Assembly: GCA_040143965.1 (NCBI GenBank)
Contig: JASJQH010000055.1
Location: 1-37,017 of the forward strand
Direction of reading: 5' to 3'
DNA length: 37,017 bases
DNA from: Basidiobolus ranarum
Taxonomy: Eukaryota > Basidiobolomycota > Basidiobolomycetes > Basidiobolales
In this document: positions 20,380-31,580 of the stretch, piece by piece
Numbering within the stretch: the stretch's first letter is position 1
Layout of the letters: each line of letters opens with the position of its first letter
Position numbers and translations under genes: made by a program
Notes under the pieces: model-generated
Seen by the model: the letters and a program-made list of their open reading frames with translations, nothing else
What the model was told of the DNA's origin: nothing
The model's database searches: none

Positions 20380-21651
20380 ATGGAGTTGGGTTTAGAACGT
20401 ATAGAAGCTTTATTAAAGCACTTAGATTCACCTCACGCTTCTCTTGAAGTCATTCATGTGGCTGGTACTAACGGAAAGGGCTCAGTCACGGCATATTTGG
20501 AAAGTGTATTATTACAGTCAGGCTATACCACTGGAAGGTTTAACTCACCCCACCTACTTGAACCACGAGACTCTATACGAGTGAATGGTAAACCGATTTC
20601 TACTGAAGAGTATGAAAATACTCTTAACTTGATAAAAACTTTAGAGAAGCAAGTGAAATTGGGAGTTACTCAGTTTGAAATGTTAACCGCCGCTATGTTT
20701 TATTTATTTAACAAGTATTCAGTGAATTTCGTTATTCTTGAAGTAGGTTGTGGTGGATTATTAGACGCTACTAACGTCCTTCAGAAGCCTAAGGTTGCAA
20801 TCATAACCCAAATAGGTTTAGACCATATAGGAATATTAGGGAATACTGTGGAAGAGATTGCCTTTCACAAAGCTGGTATCTTGAAGTTGAACTGTCCTGC
20901 GGTTGTCTGTGAGCAAAGAGAATCGACTGTAATGGAGGTGATACAAAAACGCGCAAACGAGTTGGGGAATAGAGTAATTCTTGCCAGACCAGCTAAAAGG
21001 GTTAACCCGAATTTCGGAGAAATCGAATACTTCACTACAGAAGGGGAGAGAAGATCCATTCAATATCCGATACCTCTCTTAGGAGATATTCAATTGGAGA
21101 ATTCTTCAGTGGCAGTTCATACTTTGCTATGTTTGAGAGGACTTGGAGTTCATATAACCGATGAGAATATCTTCTCTGGAATGAAGAATACTAAATGGTC
21201 AGCTAGATTGGATTGGATTGAAACTAAAACTAAAGCTGGAAGGATTCTATTGGATGGTGCACATAATCCACCCGCTGCAATAGCACTTCGTGAATATGTT
21301 CAGAGTTATCTCACGACCACCAACTCACCACAGAACACTCCTATTCAGTGGATATTTGGTGCCACGAGAGGCAAAAACTTGACCGATATCTTTTCTCATT
21401 TGCTAAGACCAGGGGATTCGGTGTTTTGTGTGCCCTTCTCTCAGCCAGAGAATATGCCCTGGATAAACTGTATTCCTCCGAAAGAAATCGAAGAAGCTTT
21501 AACTGATGCTTCTGTTACTACTCGTACATTCGACGATGTTATAGCAGCCTTGGACAGTGTTGATACTCAGAAGTTCAGACTGGTGGTCATGTGCGGCTCA
21601 TTGTATTTAGCAGCAGATTTTTTCCGAGCCGCCAAGATTGATATTTATTAA
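20380..21651 (+). CDS. FOL3: Dihydrofolate synthase (folylpolyglutamate synthase family)
   Basis: The enzyme joins glutamate to dihydropteroate using ATP, the step after dihydropteroate synthase in folate synthesis. The single exon encodes 423 aa, matching yeast Fol3 (427). The ATP loop is GTNGKGSV (residues 29-36); NSPHL and the omega-loop region DSIRVNGKPIS follow. Then come EVGCGGLLDATNV, GLDHIGILGNTVEEIAFHKA and ILLDGAHNPPAA of the Mur ligase fold. The C-terminal NMPWINCIPPKEI and VVMCGSLYLAADFFRA favour the fungal dihydrofolate synthase branch over folylpolyglutamate synthase Met7. No intron is present. An in-frame start at residue 1 sits directly after the duplicated CT-rich segment. 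Confidence 0.93.
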   Translation: MELGLERIEALLKHLDSPHASLEVIHVAGTNGKGSVTAYLESVLLQSGYTTGRFNSPHLLEPRDSIRVNGKPISTEEYENTLNLIKTLEKQVKLGVTQFEMLTAAMFYLFNKYSVNFVILEVGCGGLLDATNVLQKPKVAIITQIGLDHIGILGNTVEEIAFHKAGILKLNCPAVVCEQRESTVMEVIQKRANELGNRVILARPAKRVNPNFGEIEYFTTEGERRSIQYPIPLLGDIQLENSSVAVHTLLCLRGLGVHITDENIFSGMKNTKWSARLDWIETKTKAGRILLDGAHNPPAAIALREYVQSYLTTTNSPQNTPIQWIFGATRGKNLTDIFSHLLRPGDSVFCVPFSQPENMPWINCIPPKEIEEALTDASVTTRTFDDVIAALDSVDTQKFRLVVMCGSLYLAADFFRAAKIDIY

Positions 21652-22032
21652 ATGACTAGTAAATGTGCCATCTAACATATCGGCTCTCTTGAAGATATGG
21701 TTGTGATAGGCTTTGTTGAATGTATGCTTGTATTGGTTGTTTGACGATGTAGATAAATGTTGAATAATTCCTTTGTTATATGTCGTCCCAAACAGGGGGG
21801 ATTTCTTTCTACACATATTGTGACCAACTACTTAGCAGATCTGCCTACAAAATGATGGCGATTGAAGGAGATATGTATCGAAAGTACCATGCACATGATT
21901 TTACAGTTAGCTTGTGGCTTAGGGTGAATCTGTAGAATATATAAATCCAATTCAGGAGTCATTTACTTCAACGTCGCAAGTCTTTAATTTATTCCTTCAA
22001 GTAAATCCCTCTGGATCACACACTGTAGAGAA
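21652..22032. other. Spacer between FOL3 and the synaptobrevin gene, no gene seen
   Basis: About 380 bp with FOL3 3' sequence and the synaptobrevin promoter and leader. Nothing else is recognised. Confidence 0.5.
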
Positions 22033-22545
22033 ATGTAAAGATGAATCATCAGCCCAAGGCTTTTTCAATTGGCTTTTTCAATTCCTATTAACGTGTATAT
22101 CTTCATATGTCAGGTCCCAGCCAAACTCACAAAACAATAAGACTGATCAGATCAAAAGCCAAGTCGATGAAGTGGTGGGTATCATGCAAGATAACATCGA
22201 GAGAGTTATGGACAGAGGAGAGAAACTAGACATCTTGAACAACAAAGCAGGTATGACTTTTTACTAGCTATGCTTCATCTTTTCATCCCACTAAGACATT
22301 CTCAGTGGATCTTGAACAAGGTGCACGCCAGTTTAAGAAGGGAGCAACTAAGATGAAGAAGCGTATGTGGTGGAAGGATATGAAGTTGCGCCTGATCATT
22401 CTGGCTATAGTAATCATTCTATTGGTTGCCATTATAGGTACGAGCTATCCATAAGGTGCATCATCTACTTTATGCTCTATACATGCTAATCTTACTATTT
22501 CTTTGCTCAGTTCCCGTCGTAATCAAGACACAGACTCAGATATAA
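22033..22545 (+). CDS. SNC1: Synaptobrevin/VAMP-type R-SNARE (Snc-like)
   Basis: Vesicle R-SNAREs of this class drive fusion of secretory vesicles with the plasma membrane. Four exons (22033-22034, 22114-22250, 22306-22437, 22511-22545) give about 101 aa (117 in yeast Snc1). The SNARE motif holds VDEVVGIMQDNIERVMDRGE, with the zero-layer arginine in VMDR (about residue 35). It is followed by the juxtamembrane KKRMWWKDMKLR and a C-terminal membrane anchor of about 22 hydrophobic residues. The only start that puts the SNARE in frame is an ATG split by the first intron: AT, then GTAAAG, then an acceptor CAG before GTCCCAG. That intron contains another ATG at 22041 which does not lead into frame. 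Confidence 0.92.
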
Positions 22546-22855
22546 AGCTAATCTAGAGCATTCGAAGTCGTTGGATATCTTTCATAATCACTGTTGGTAT
22601 ACCTCCCTAGGGTTACCCTACATTCTTGAACCTTTGCTCATTGATATTAGATTTTGGATTAATAAACCCAATCGAGCAATACTAATATATATATCATATA
22701 GAAGGTTAATTTATTGAATGCTAAATGTTGAATGCAAATGGACGCTATTCTTTTAAATAGATATACAAGTGATGTAGAGTACAATTATTGATGCAAGTAA
22801 AAATAAGTGAAATGCCATAGAATGTGAGCTATTTACAAAACCAAACGGGGTATAG

Positions 22856-24377
22856 TTAACTGTCACATCTCTTGTACGATAAAAATCTTTGTGAGGAGCT
22901 CGATATTGGCTGGAAGAAATATCCAGAACGTCGTTGTAACTCGGAGCACAACGATTTAACCAAAACGAAGTTCATATTTTGATGCACATCAACTGTGAAT
23001 TTGCGTAGTCCGTTCGTATGATCGCGCAAGCTTTCAAAGAAGCTATTTTGGATTTCGTAACCTAGTATGCTGACGTCTTTCAAGTTGTAGAAAAATTCCT
23101 TTCGAATGGGATTGAGCATAGATATCGGAACTCCTTGCTTTCGATGGACTTTAAACGTTTGTGGCTTACCAATCTCAAACATTCGTAGAAGGGAAGGTGC
23201 CTCAAGCAAGCTACTACTAATCTCGATGTATTCTAGTTGTGCGCCAAGACGGTTGACAATATGAAGAAATGATAGATCATCGAAGTTGGTTGCGTTAATG
23301 GTAAGTTTGCGAAGCTTTGGGCACGAACGACTGATCAAATCACCTAATTCGACTGGCAAAAAGTTGTTCTCCAATTGAAGCGATATAAGATTCTCACCGC
23401 AACTAGCCAGGAGTCTTTGGAAAGAATATATATCCGGTACTATCTCATGTGGAGTAAACCAAGAAAGTTTCAAAGTGGTCAATGAAGGGGACAGAGTATT
23501 AGCGAGATTCAAAATGGCTTGAGAGGTAAGACCTACTCTAGTGAGTTTGAGATTGGTCAGATCGGTCCAAGGCATGTTGCCAAAGTTGATCGGAATTTCT
23601 GGATTCTGGGAACTTCCAGTAAATTCTAAGGAAAACTCTCCAAGATTTGAGCACAGGTTTTCCCACACATTTTGAATTAACCCTTCGATGCGGGCTACTC
23701 TTTGCTCCTCATCTACATCAACTAGTTGAGGATCATTCTCCTCTGTGTCCCAACGAATGAAAAGAGAACTCAATTGTCTCGTTCGCGGGATTCTCGGTAC
23801 TAAGAATCCAGATGGAAGTCCCGAGAGTTCTAATGAGAGGGATTTGAGTAGGGGTGATTTGTGTAAGAAGCATCCTAAACGAAAGATATCCCATGAAGTG
23901 AAACTCATGACATAGTTCCGAGCCTCTTTCAAGAGCGGAAAGTATAAATCATGCTCTTGCGCGTGTAATAACCAGTTGTATTCATTCGAACCGAACACCT
24001 TTAAATTAACGAACTCTGTAAAGAGCTTCTTCGATATAAGAATTTCAAGAAATTCTTGCTTCAATCCTAGTTCTTGTACATAACGCAATCTCCTCCCTAA
24101 GAGAAAGTGAAGGTAAGAACAAAGTCAATCAAAGTACAATTACTACACTAGCTGCTGAGAAAAATAAGGATTGACACTCACAGCTTAGTTCAGGGTGTTT
24201 AACTACGTTCAAAAAAAGTTCGAAAGACTCGGTATCGCGAAGTTCAGGCTTATACCAAAGATAGGGTGTAGCAACCTTTGTCCATGTTCCGTTGACGAGA
24301 CAGCAAGAAGCTACGTCTTGCGGTTTGTCTAGCCAGCCTATAACTTCGTGAAGTACTTCAATCGGAAGTTTATCCAT
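22856..24377 (-). CDS. F-box protein with leucine-rich-repeat-like C-terminus
   Basis: Two exons (24377-24182 and 24096-22856) give 478 aa. Residues 3-45 form an F-box (LPIEVLHEVIGWLDKPQDVA, then CCLVNGTWTKVATPYLWYKP), which in this family binds Skp1 in SCF ubiquitin ligases. The rest has loosely spaced LxxLxLxxx segments, for example LTNLKLTRVGLTSQAILNLA and LISLQLENNFLPVELGDLI, as in fungal F-box/LRR proteins that choose substrates. The donor GTGAGT and acceptor TTAG keep the frame through ELS-WRRLRYV. No specific orthologue is recognised and the substrate cannot be guessed. It is convergent with the synaptobrevin gene (310 bp between stops). Confidence 0.85.
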
Positions 24378-26110
24378 ATTAACCAGCTTGTTTCTAACAA
24401 ATGAGTGGGGTGCGAGAGAAGACTTTATACGAATGTATATTCAAAGTCACTCCACAATTGAATGCTAATACGGCAGGGCGAAGTTCCTGTTTTGGAACAC
24501 AGTCCGATTCACAAGTCTTGTGATTCAACCGTGTTGAAGCATTTCATTGGACATCTCCCTTTATGATCATCTTGTATTGATAAGAGAATATTGAGTGTAT
24601 AACGTGAGGATGCATCAGGATACATGAGAATCCAATAGATTAAGCGAGAATGTGATAATTAGATGATCTCATTAAATGGATATGAAACCTTAGGGTCACT
24701 GCTTCGGCCCAATGTTCAAGATTATATGTGCTCAAAACTGCATACTAGGGAATTCTCGTTGTGAATTTCACTCCTCCATTAATCTCGACATGACCACTTG
24801 ACCGTCAGAATGACTATTTTGTAGGCAAATGATCATTCCCAAATAAGGACGTTGACCTATCTCCTCATCTGAATATTTACTGTCAAAGCCCTCAATCAAT
24901 TTCCAGTAGTATCGCTATAGATTATCTTCGGGGTGTTTCAGTTGAGCTGGTACCCAATATCTCCTACATGGTTCCATATACAGAATACGCAGCATTCATC
25001 TGCGTCTTTTCTATCCGAACTGGCTATCCTTACACTCGGCAATGGTGTTGAGTGTCGGAGTGTACACAAATGCCTTACTTGTTCATTTGACTGTCTCTGG
25101 TGACTCTTCAATTATCACGTTATGGATATGGATCTGGAATTAGATTTACCGTCTGCAGTAGGGTTATCGCTAGTTGATTTCAACTGTTTAAACAAGATAA
25201 TTAAACGCATATCTGGTATGGCTATCAACACCTTAAAAACTAGTGTGGGATTTGCCATACCTTTGTGGAGTACAAGTAGCACCCATTCATGTTAATGTGG
25301 CTATGACAATGGCAACGTGTGTGGGTAGTAGAAAGTGTTTATTGTATTCAGGATATTAGTCTAAAAAGTGAATGTAGCGAGTATTTAAACAACTTAGCAT
25401 AGAGCATATAGAGATGACATAAGCATGGTATGGGTAGGTATGGATATCCTAACTTCATGATATATATAGCATATACACATTGAAATGCTAACCATATGCG
25501 CCCATCATTAAATTAGATATCTTACGCTGCTTAAGTGACGAGGGTATGACTAGAAAATGTACTTATTGCAAGGCTGGAGTATGATATTATTATACCCACT
25601 AGCTCTGAAGTCACCAATTCTTCCACCATTATTCTATAATATATCCTTATTTACAGTCCATCACTCTATGCCAATATATCTTACTCTATTTTACATTAGC
25701 ACCCGTTTGCCACCCGTTTGAATGCAAGAGTGGCAAAATCTGTTTGAATTTATCTACTTATTACCTACCAGGGCCGAGATTTCATTAGGATCTGCCCAAT
25801 TTATCAATTTGAGGCTTACCAAAAGCTCCACCCTGGATTAATGCTCACACAAGAGGATGCACTACAGCTTCTTTGGAATACCCAACATAATTGGTATAAT
25901 TAATAGGAATGATCGAAAAAATATTAGCTATCCTATATTTTATTGCCAATTATCCCACCCCCGGCTTCGTTCCCGATTATACTTTCATCAAGCCATCTAG
26001 AAAATCATAACCCTCTTTTGTGAGGTATACTGGAACAGTAGCTTCTCACTAATACTACCTTAACTCTTGTTCTCACTACAACAGCCACTCCCTTACGTTA
26101 TCCCACCACA
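24378..26110. other. Intergenic, 1.7 kb, no gene recognised
   Basis: This is the second-largest gene-free stretch. It holds the divergent promoters of the F-box gene and VMA8. An open frame of about 60 codons around 24925-25105 on the plus strand is not recognisable. Three adjacent inverted repeats lie at 24483-24538. Confidence 0.5.
24483..24538. promoter_or_regulatory. Three adjacent perfect inverted repeats upstream of the F-box gene
   Basis: Within 56 bp stand GTTCC-6-GGAAC (24483-24498), TCACAAG-1-CTTGTGA (24509-24523) and TTCAAC-3-GTTGAA (24524-24538). They lie 106-161 bp upstream of the F-box start codon. Palindromic half-sites of this kind often bind dimeric transcription factors. 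No factor can be named. Confidence 0.4.
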
Positions 26111-27035
26111 ATGGCCGAAGCCCGTCTTAATGTTTTCCCTACTCGTATGTATGTACACATTTCAAAATATCTCCTATTTGACTTTGTCTATTGTTCATCT
26201 GTCGATTCATTTTATATTCATTCTTAATAATTGTTCTTGCTTTAGGGCTCAAACAGCCATGAAGATCAAGCTCAAGGGTGCCCAAACTGGTCACAGTCTT
26301 TTAAAACGTAAGAGTGAAGCTTTGACTAAACGTTTCCGTGGTATCATCTCCAAGATTGAGCAAGTAAGTACACACCATTTTCTCATTTTCCAGCTAGAAC
26401 TCGTGCACTTCGTTATCTTAATGTATTATTTCTAACTTTACCTTTTATAGGCCAAACTTGCCATGGGTAAAGTTATGCAAGTAGCTTCTTTCTCACTCGC
26501 TGAAGTTTCCTACAGTACTGGTGATATCAGTTATCAAGTCCGTGAGAGTGTCAAGTCTGCTCAACTGAAGGTTCGCGCTCACCAAGAAAATGTTTCAGGT
26601 GTTATGCTTCCAGTTTTCGAGTCTTATTCGGAAGGTGCAAACTCGTTTGAACTTACTGGTTTGGGACGTGGTGGTCAACAAGTACAAAAGTGTAAAGATA
26701 CCTACATTAAGGCAGTCGAAACCCTCGTTGAACTTGCTTCTCTCCAAACTGCGTTCGTTATTCTTGATGAAGTGATTAAGCTTACCAACAGACGTGTCAA
26801 TGCTATCGAGCATGTGATTATCCCTAAGGTGGAAAACACCATTAAGTATATTGCTTCTGAACTGGATGAACAGGATCGTGAGGAGTTCTTCAGATTGAAG
26901 AAAGTTCAAGGTAAGAAGAAGGAAGCAAAGGCCGCCAATGAAGTCAAGAGAACTGCTCTGGCTCTACAAGAAGAAGAAGAAGGACCAGTAAAGAATCTTC
27001 TTAATCAAAATGAAGATACAGATATCATCTTCTAA
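26111..27035 (+). CDS. VMA8: V-type proton ATPase subunit D
   Basis: Subunit D forms the central rotor stalk of V1, coupling ATP hydrolysis to proton pumping into vacuoles and Golgi/endosomes. Three exons (26111-26148, 26246-26363, 26451-27035) give 246 aa (256 in yeast). Family stretches are [72 protein letters not shown] and [19 protein letters not shown], ending in an acidic tail. The first donor lies in CGTAT/GTATGT, which restores the conserved NVFPTRMAQT; an earlier GT in the same string would shift the frame. AATAAA at 27264 is a likely poly(A) signal. Confidence 0.97.
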
Positions 27036-27536
27036 AATTGATGTGCACCTAAAGTATTTCTCTTTACCAACCTGTATCTCTCTCCACATACATATACACG
27101 CACAAATATCAAAGATTGAAGTAACTAGCTATGGTTTAGTTACATTTCTTCTTTCTTTCACTCTCTTACTCCTAATCCCTAAATCTACGCTATTCTGGTC
27201 TCTCCGTTAATATTAAATATTATTAACTCTGGATGTTTTTGGCTCATATTCTGCCCAATTTTCAATAAAAAAGAATCTATTCCAACACTGATTGTGTATT
27301 AAGCCTAGTCCTGAGGAAAGTGTTGAAGTCATTTTGTTTGATGGCAAAAGGCTGGTAACAACGTCAATCACAGCATCTTACTTTACAGTGGTTGGCCTAT
27401 GCTAACTAATCATCCCCACTTAAACAACTATGTCTGTCTAGTTAATCGTGATTTCAGATTTTTTTCATTTGATGACTAGAGTTGTTCGAAATCTGATATA
27501 TGCAAGTGATTTCTTGTTTGTTAGGTTGAGTTTCTT
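27036..27536. other. Spacer between VMA8 and the ASNSD1-like gene
   Basis: About 500 bp holding the VMA8 3'UTR, a poly(A) signal at 27264 and the next promoter. No gene is seen. Confidence 0.5.
27264..27269 (+). terminator. Candidate poly(A) signal of VMA8
   Basis: AATAAA followed by an A-run lies 229 bases after the VMA8 stop codon. Confidence 0.5.
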
Positions 27537-29991
27537 ATGTGTGGTATACTTTTTGGATTAACAAGAGACCCGACCGTATTTCCAGAATACTGGGAATCTC
27601 TTGCTTTGGCAAACCAAAAGAGAGGTAAATCTATCTGTCACTTTGTTAGGAGGGTGGAGGACGTTTATTATTATTTATCGAGTGTGCTATACTTATCCAA
27701 TTTTTGATATATAGGCCCTGACTCTCAATCTCTTGTAACCCAAACGTTAAATGAAGTAGCTCTACATTGGTATGGTGCAGTGTTACACTTACGTGGTGAA
27801 TATAATGTTCCTCAACCGATAGTTGAGTCGGAGAACGTGTTATGTTGGAATGGAGAAATATTTAATGGGCTCGAAGTAATGTTGAACGAAATGGTTATTT
27901 TATATGAACAGAAACTCAAACTATACCTATTTGGATGTACTCAATAGGTTCCAGTGGATAGCAACGATACTGAAATATTATCCAAAAAGTTGAACGAAAC
28001 TGAACTAAATAATGAAAGAGTTCTCGAAGTATTTAGTCAGGTTCAAGGACCTTATGGGTTCTTTTATTTCGAGGTAAAGAAGACTATAGAAGGGTAGTAG
28101 AGACATCATAGAATATTAATAATTTCTTTAGAAATCCAAGGAGAAATTGTGGTTCGGCAGAGACTGCCTCGGTCGTAGATCTTTATTATGGCATCTGCCA
28201 AAGCATTCGGAAGATTCCTTTGTGTTATCCTCAGTCGGGCCAGAAAATCAGTGCCCGGAAGGATATTGGGAAGAAGTTCCAGCGAAGGGAATATACTGTT
28301 TAGATATGACTCAAGGATTTGATCATGTACGTAATCAGTAAACTAAACTAATTTTTCTGTGTCCTTGAGCTAATATCTTCGAAAATTAGTTAAATTTTGC
28401 TGATCGGTTAACATTGCATGAATGGCATTTCAAAGAAGAAATAGAATTTATGGTGAGCACTGTTCAAAGAATTACTTGATTCCTTGAATTAACTTGATAT
28501 CTCAGAGACTTCCTTATGGAAGAATCAACACTTCTCTTCCGCAAACAAATGATCTCTTGGCCATTGAAGGAGAAGAAATGCCTATACCCTCCGAGCTGAT
28601 GACAGAAACAATTCAAACATTGATTCAAACCTTGGGGGATTCTGTTCGCCGTCGGGTAGTCAATATCCCAAAGGAAGGGTAAGAGGAGCCTCTTTTGAAA
28701 GCATCACACGAAAATGTCGTTGTCTAAATTCATTACAAGGCCAACAGCCCAACCACGCTTAGGCATCCTCTTCTCGGGTGGAATTGATTGTATTTGCCTT
28801 GCCCTTTTGGCCGACAAATTCTTGCCTGAAGACGAGCCCATTGATCTGTTAAATGTAGCGTTTGAGAACCCACGAATCCAAAAACACGCCAACAAATCAA
28901 ACAAAAAGACAGTAAATGAACAGAAAGCAATTAATTACGATGTACCTGATAGAAAGACCGGAAGACAAGGAGTAGAAGAATTGAGGTTGGTTCATACATC
29001 ATCGGACAATCGGAAATTGAAGTCTCACTCGACCATACAGGAATGTAGCATCAAATAGAAAATGGAATTTTGTAGAGATTAATATTCCTTTTGAAGAAGC
29101 CATGGCCAAACGGGATTACATTCTATCTCTGATGGCTCCCCTAAATACTGTCATGGATCTGGTGAGCGTAAAAGGCTAAATGATATAAAGTTTCAGCTTT
29201 CCTAACTTATATCCTTCGTAGAGCATCGCTATGGCTTTCTGGTTTGCATCCCGAGGCGTTGGTAAAGCTTACAATAATCATCATTTCATGTGATACTCTC
29301 TAATCTTCTTCCGGCTCTAGGTGGTATTGCCTCTGATCCTGAGCAACCGAATGTCTTACAAGATTACGTTAGCCCAGCTAAAGTACTTCTTCTAGGCATC
29401 GGAGCCGATGAACAATTAGCTGGATACTCTAGACATAGAGAGCATTTTCGACATAAGGGATGGGAGGGACTTATTGAAGAGGTATAATCTCTAGAATCTT
29501 GTCTCGTACGTTGAATAGTTACTCAGCCTTATCTCTAAAAGATTCAATTTGACGTGGACCGAATTTCTACCCGAAATCTAGGTCAGTGAATATATGCTCT
29601 CTTTCTTTCAATTTCTGTCTTTCTTTCTTTCAATTTCTGTCTTTCTTTCAATTTTCCTCACTGACAACGCCAAATTGCATCAATAGGCCGTGACGACAGG
29701 ATTATCTCCTCTCATGGAAAAGAGGCCCGCTTCCCTTATCTCGATGAGAAATTGGTTGAATTCTTGAATTCGTTGCCTATTTATTTAAAGACAGACATGA
29801 GATTTGAACGAGGTATCGGAGAAAAGCTTCTACTTAGACTAGCAGCTCAAGAACTAGGACTTGTTAATGCCTCTAGGTTTTGGAAACGTGCCATTCAGTT
29901 CGGGGCACGGACTGCTAAAATGGAGGATAACAAGGAGAAAGGAAATCACTCTTTAAAGAAAGAAATTGACTTAGAATCGACTAATCAATAG
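27537..29991 (+). CDS. ASNSD1: Asparagine synthetase domain-containing protein 1 (ASNSD1-like)
   Basis: The family joins an N-terminal glutamine amidotransferase (class II) domain to an asparagine-synthase domain; its substrate is not established. Twelve exons give about 572 aa: 27537-27624, 27715-27875, 27948-28073, 28132-28326, 28390-28452, 28506-28678, 28740-28985, 29041-29161, 29222-29261, 29321-29481, 29542-29581, 29687-29991. The nucleophile Cys2 is present (MCGILFG), with VLHLRGE and [26 protein letters not shown] and the ATP loop FSGGIDC follow. The loop ends in Cys where SGGxDS is usual. [55 protein letters not shown] and [18 protein letters not shown] match human ASNSD1 closely. Acceptors at 28739 and 29541 are AAG. 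Intron 11 carries CTTTCTTTCAATTT-type microrepeats. Confidence 0.94.
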
Positions 29992-30304
29992 AAATAAAAT
30001 CAATCAGTCATCTCAATGCACATCTAGTATATTTACTCTAACTATAGCACTTGTGCGAGGAGCCCCGAACCCAGAGCTGCATCTAAATAGATCGTCCCCC
30101 ATTGTCCGAAGTTGAGGCCCTTTTAAGAGACCTTTTTAATATAACTTGAATATAAGCAAGCTGATAAGCGAGATGCCAAATAGGATGTGAACAACGTCAC
30201 TTCATCCATGAAGAAAAATCTTGCGGCGAAAGCAAAACAAATATCTCCTCAATTTTGACCAATTACAGATCACTTGGTTTGTTTACATATTAATTTATTG
30301 GAGC

Positions 30305-30311
30305 TATATAA
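30305..30311 (+). promoter_or_regulatory. TATA box of the Spo12-like gene
   Basis: TATATAA lies 19 bases before an ATG at 30331 and 52 bases before the ATG at 30364. With transcription starting about 30 bases downstream of a TATA box, only the second ATG would be in the mRNA. Confidence 0.55.
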
Positions 30312-30363
30312 GCTTTCTGGACTGTCTTTTATGACCAGCAACACTCACCACTTCACATTCACA

Positions 30364-30600
30364 ATGACCCAACACACTCACCAAAACTTCGAAGCCCAAC
30401 CAGCAGAAGAATTATTGTTCAAGCACCGCTTGATTCAGCAAACTAAAAGCCATTTGACAAGTCCTACTGACAACCTGATGTCTCCTTGCACGCAAAAGCT
30501 GGTCGCAAATAGAAACAATCGTATGCAGTCTCTTCAACCAAGGTCTCTATCACAATCTTTTGCCGCCGCTGCTCAAGAACTGGGCGGGAGTGCACAGTGA
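30364..30600 (+). CDS. Spo12-like cell-cycle protein
   Basis: Spo12-family proteins are small nuclear or nucleolar regulators; in budding yeast Spo12 acts in the FEAR network that releases Cdc14 at mitotic exit. The single exon encodes 78 aa. The recognisable part is SPTDNLMSPCTQKLVANRNN (about residues 34-53), which carries the family core of a proline-directed site next to NL(M/L)SPC and a following basic helix. The rest is polar and low in complexity. The frame is open upstream to 30274, with other ATGs at 30274 (GTG-like context) and 30331, but the TATA box at 30305 favours 30364. AATAAA at 30726 is a likely poly(A) signal. Support rests on one short motif. Confidence 0.72.
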   Translation: MTQHTHQNFEAQPAEELLFKHRLIQQTKSHLTSPTDNLMSPCTQKLVANRNNRMQSLQPRSLSQSFAAAAQELGGSAQ

Positions 30601-31580
30601 TCGGAATTGCTTCCACAACTGGATTTCTTCCTTGGAGGAAGCTGTAAATATACTTCTTAGTATTGCACTCTATCTAGTGGCATTTATCCTATTTATATTA
30701 CTACCATGTTCTCAATGTATCCATCAATAAATATACCTTATGTATAGCTTTAGGGTTAGGCTGTTCTGTGGACTCGCAAATCCTAATCAGTGAAGTCTCG
30801 GTCAAAGAATCAAATTCATAATGGTTACTAAATTGGATAATTAATATCGATAATTATAGCCAAATACCCTCGAAACATGGATATTATGGTATCTGATAAA
30901 AATGTGGGGCAATAATTGACTGTTTATCCCCATTCACACCTTATCAACTTGTGTGACATGCTTAGTCACAGCTATCAACTCTCTCAGAACCTCCTGGCAG
31001 TACACGAGAATGTGAAGGAGACAGGTTAAGCTTGTTCCTCGATGTTCTTTGTTCTGGGATTCCATTACTGACCAATGATCCCTTCGGTCATGTGAAATGC
31101 GAAAGATTGTAACGCATATAAGGTTGGTTCAGGCTTTTCAACCAGTCACTTAGCTATTTTGATTTGGACCTAGCCTTATCCTGATTTATCGTGTCTCGGA
31201 CTGATTCTCCAATGTGTTAGTTAATTAATTAGTTGTTTAATCAAATATGAGAGTATAATCACCCACTTGTATATTTATCACTTGCGATCTCCTTTTACCC
31301 TTAACTTCTCTCTTGCAAGTCAAGTTCGCCAACATATATTGTAGTTGTAATAACAAAAACACTCTAATATATTAGCATAAATAAACTTGCGTACCTAGCC
31401 TAGCCACATTTCGCCATTTCTTCCCATTAACCCTTACTTATTTACACTCTGGTATATTTCTTGAATTCTTACTGATCATCTTTATGCGAAAGTATGCTAA
31501 TCTTTGCTTTCAACGGTGTTTTTTAGCTGTGAACCTGGAATATATCTGTCAAATTCATCCCATCCTCTACTGTCTTAAAT
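30601..31580. other. Spacer between the Spo12-like gene and GSK3, no gene seen
   Basis: About 1 kb of AT-rich sequence with a poly(A) signal at 30726. No coding frame, RNA gene or clear regulatory site is recognised. Confidence 0.5.

Noticed and set aside
26145-26146. GT at 26145 as the first VMA8 donor
   Set aside because: It shifts the frame at the next exon; the donor at 26149 restores the conserved TRMAQT.
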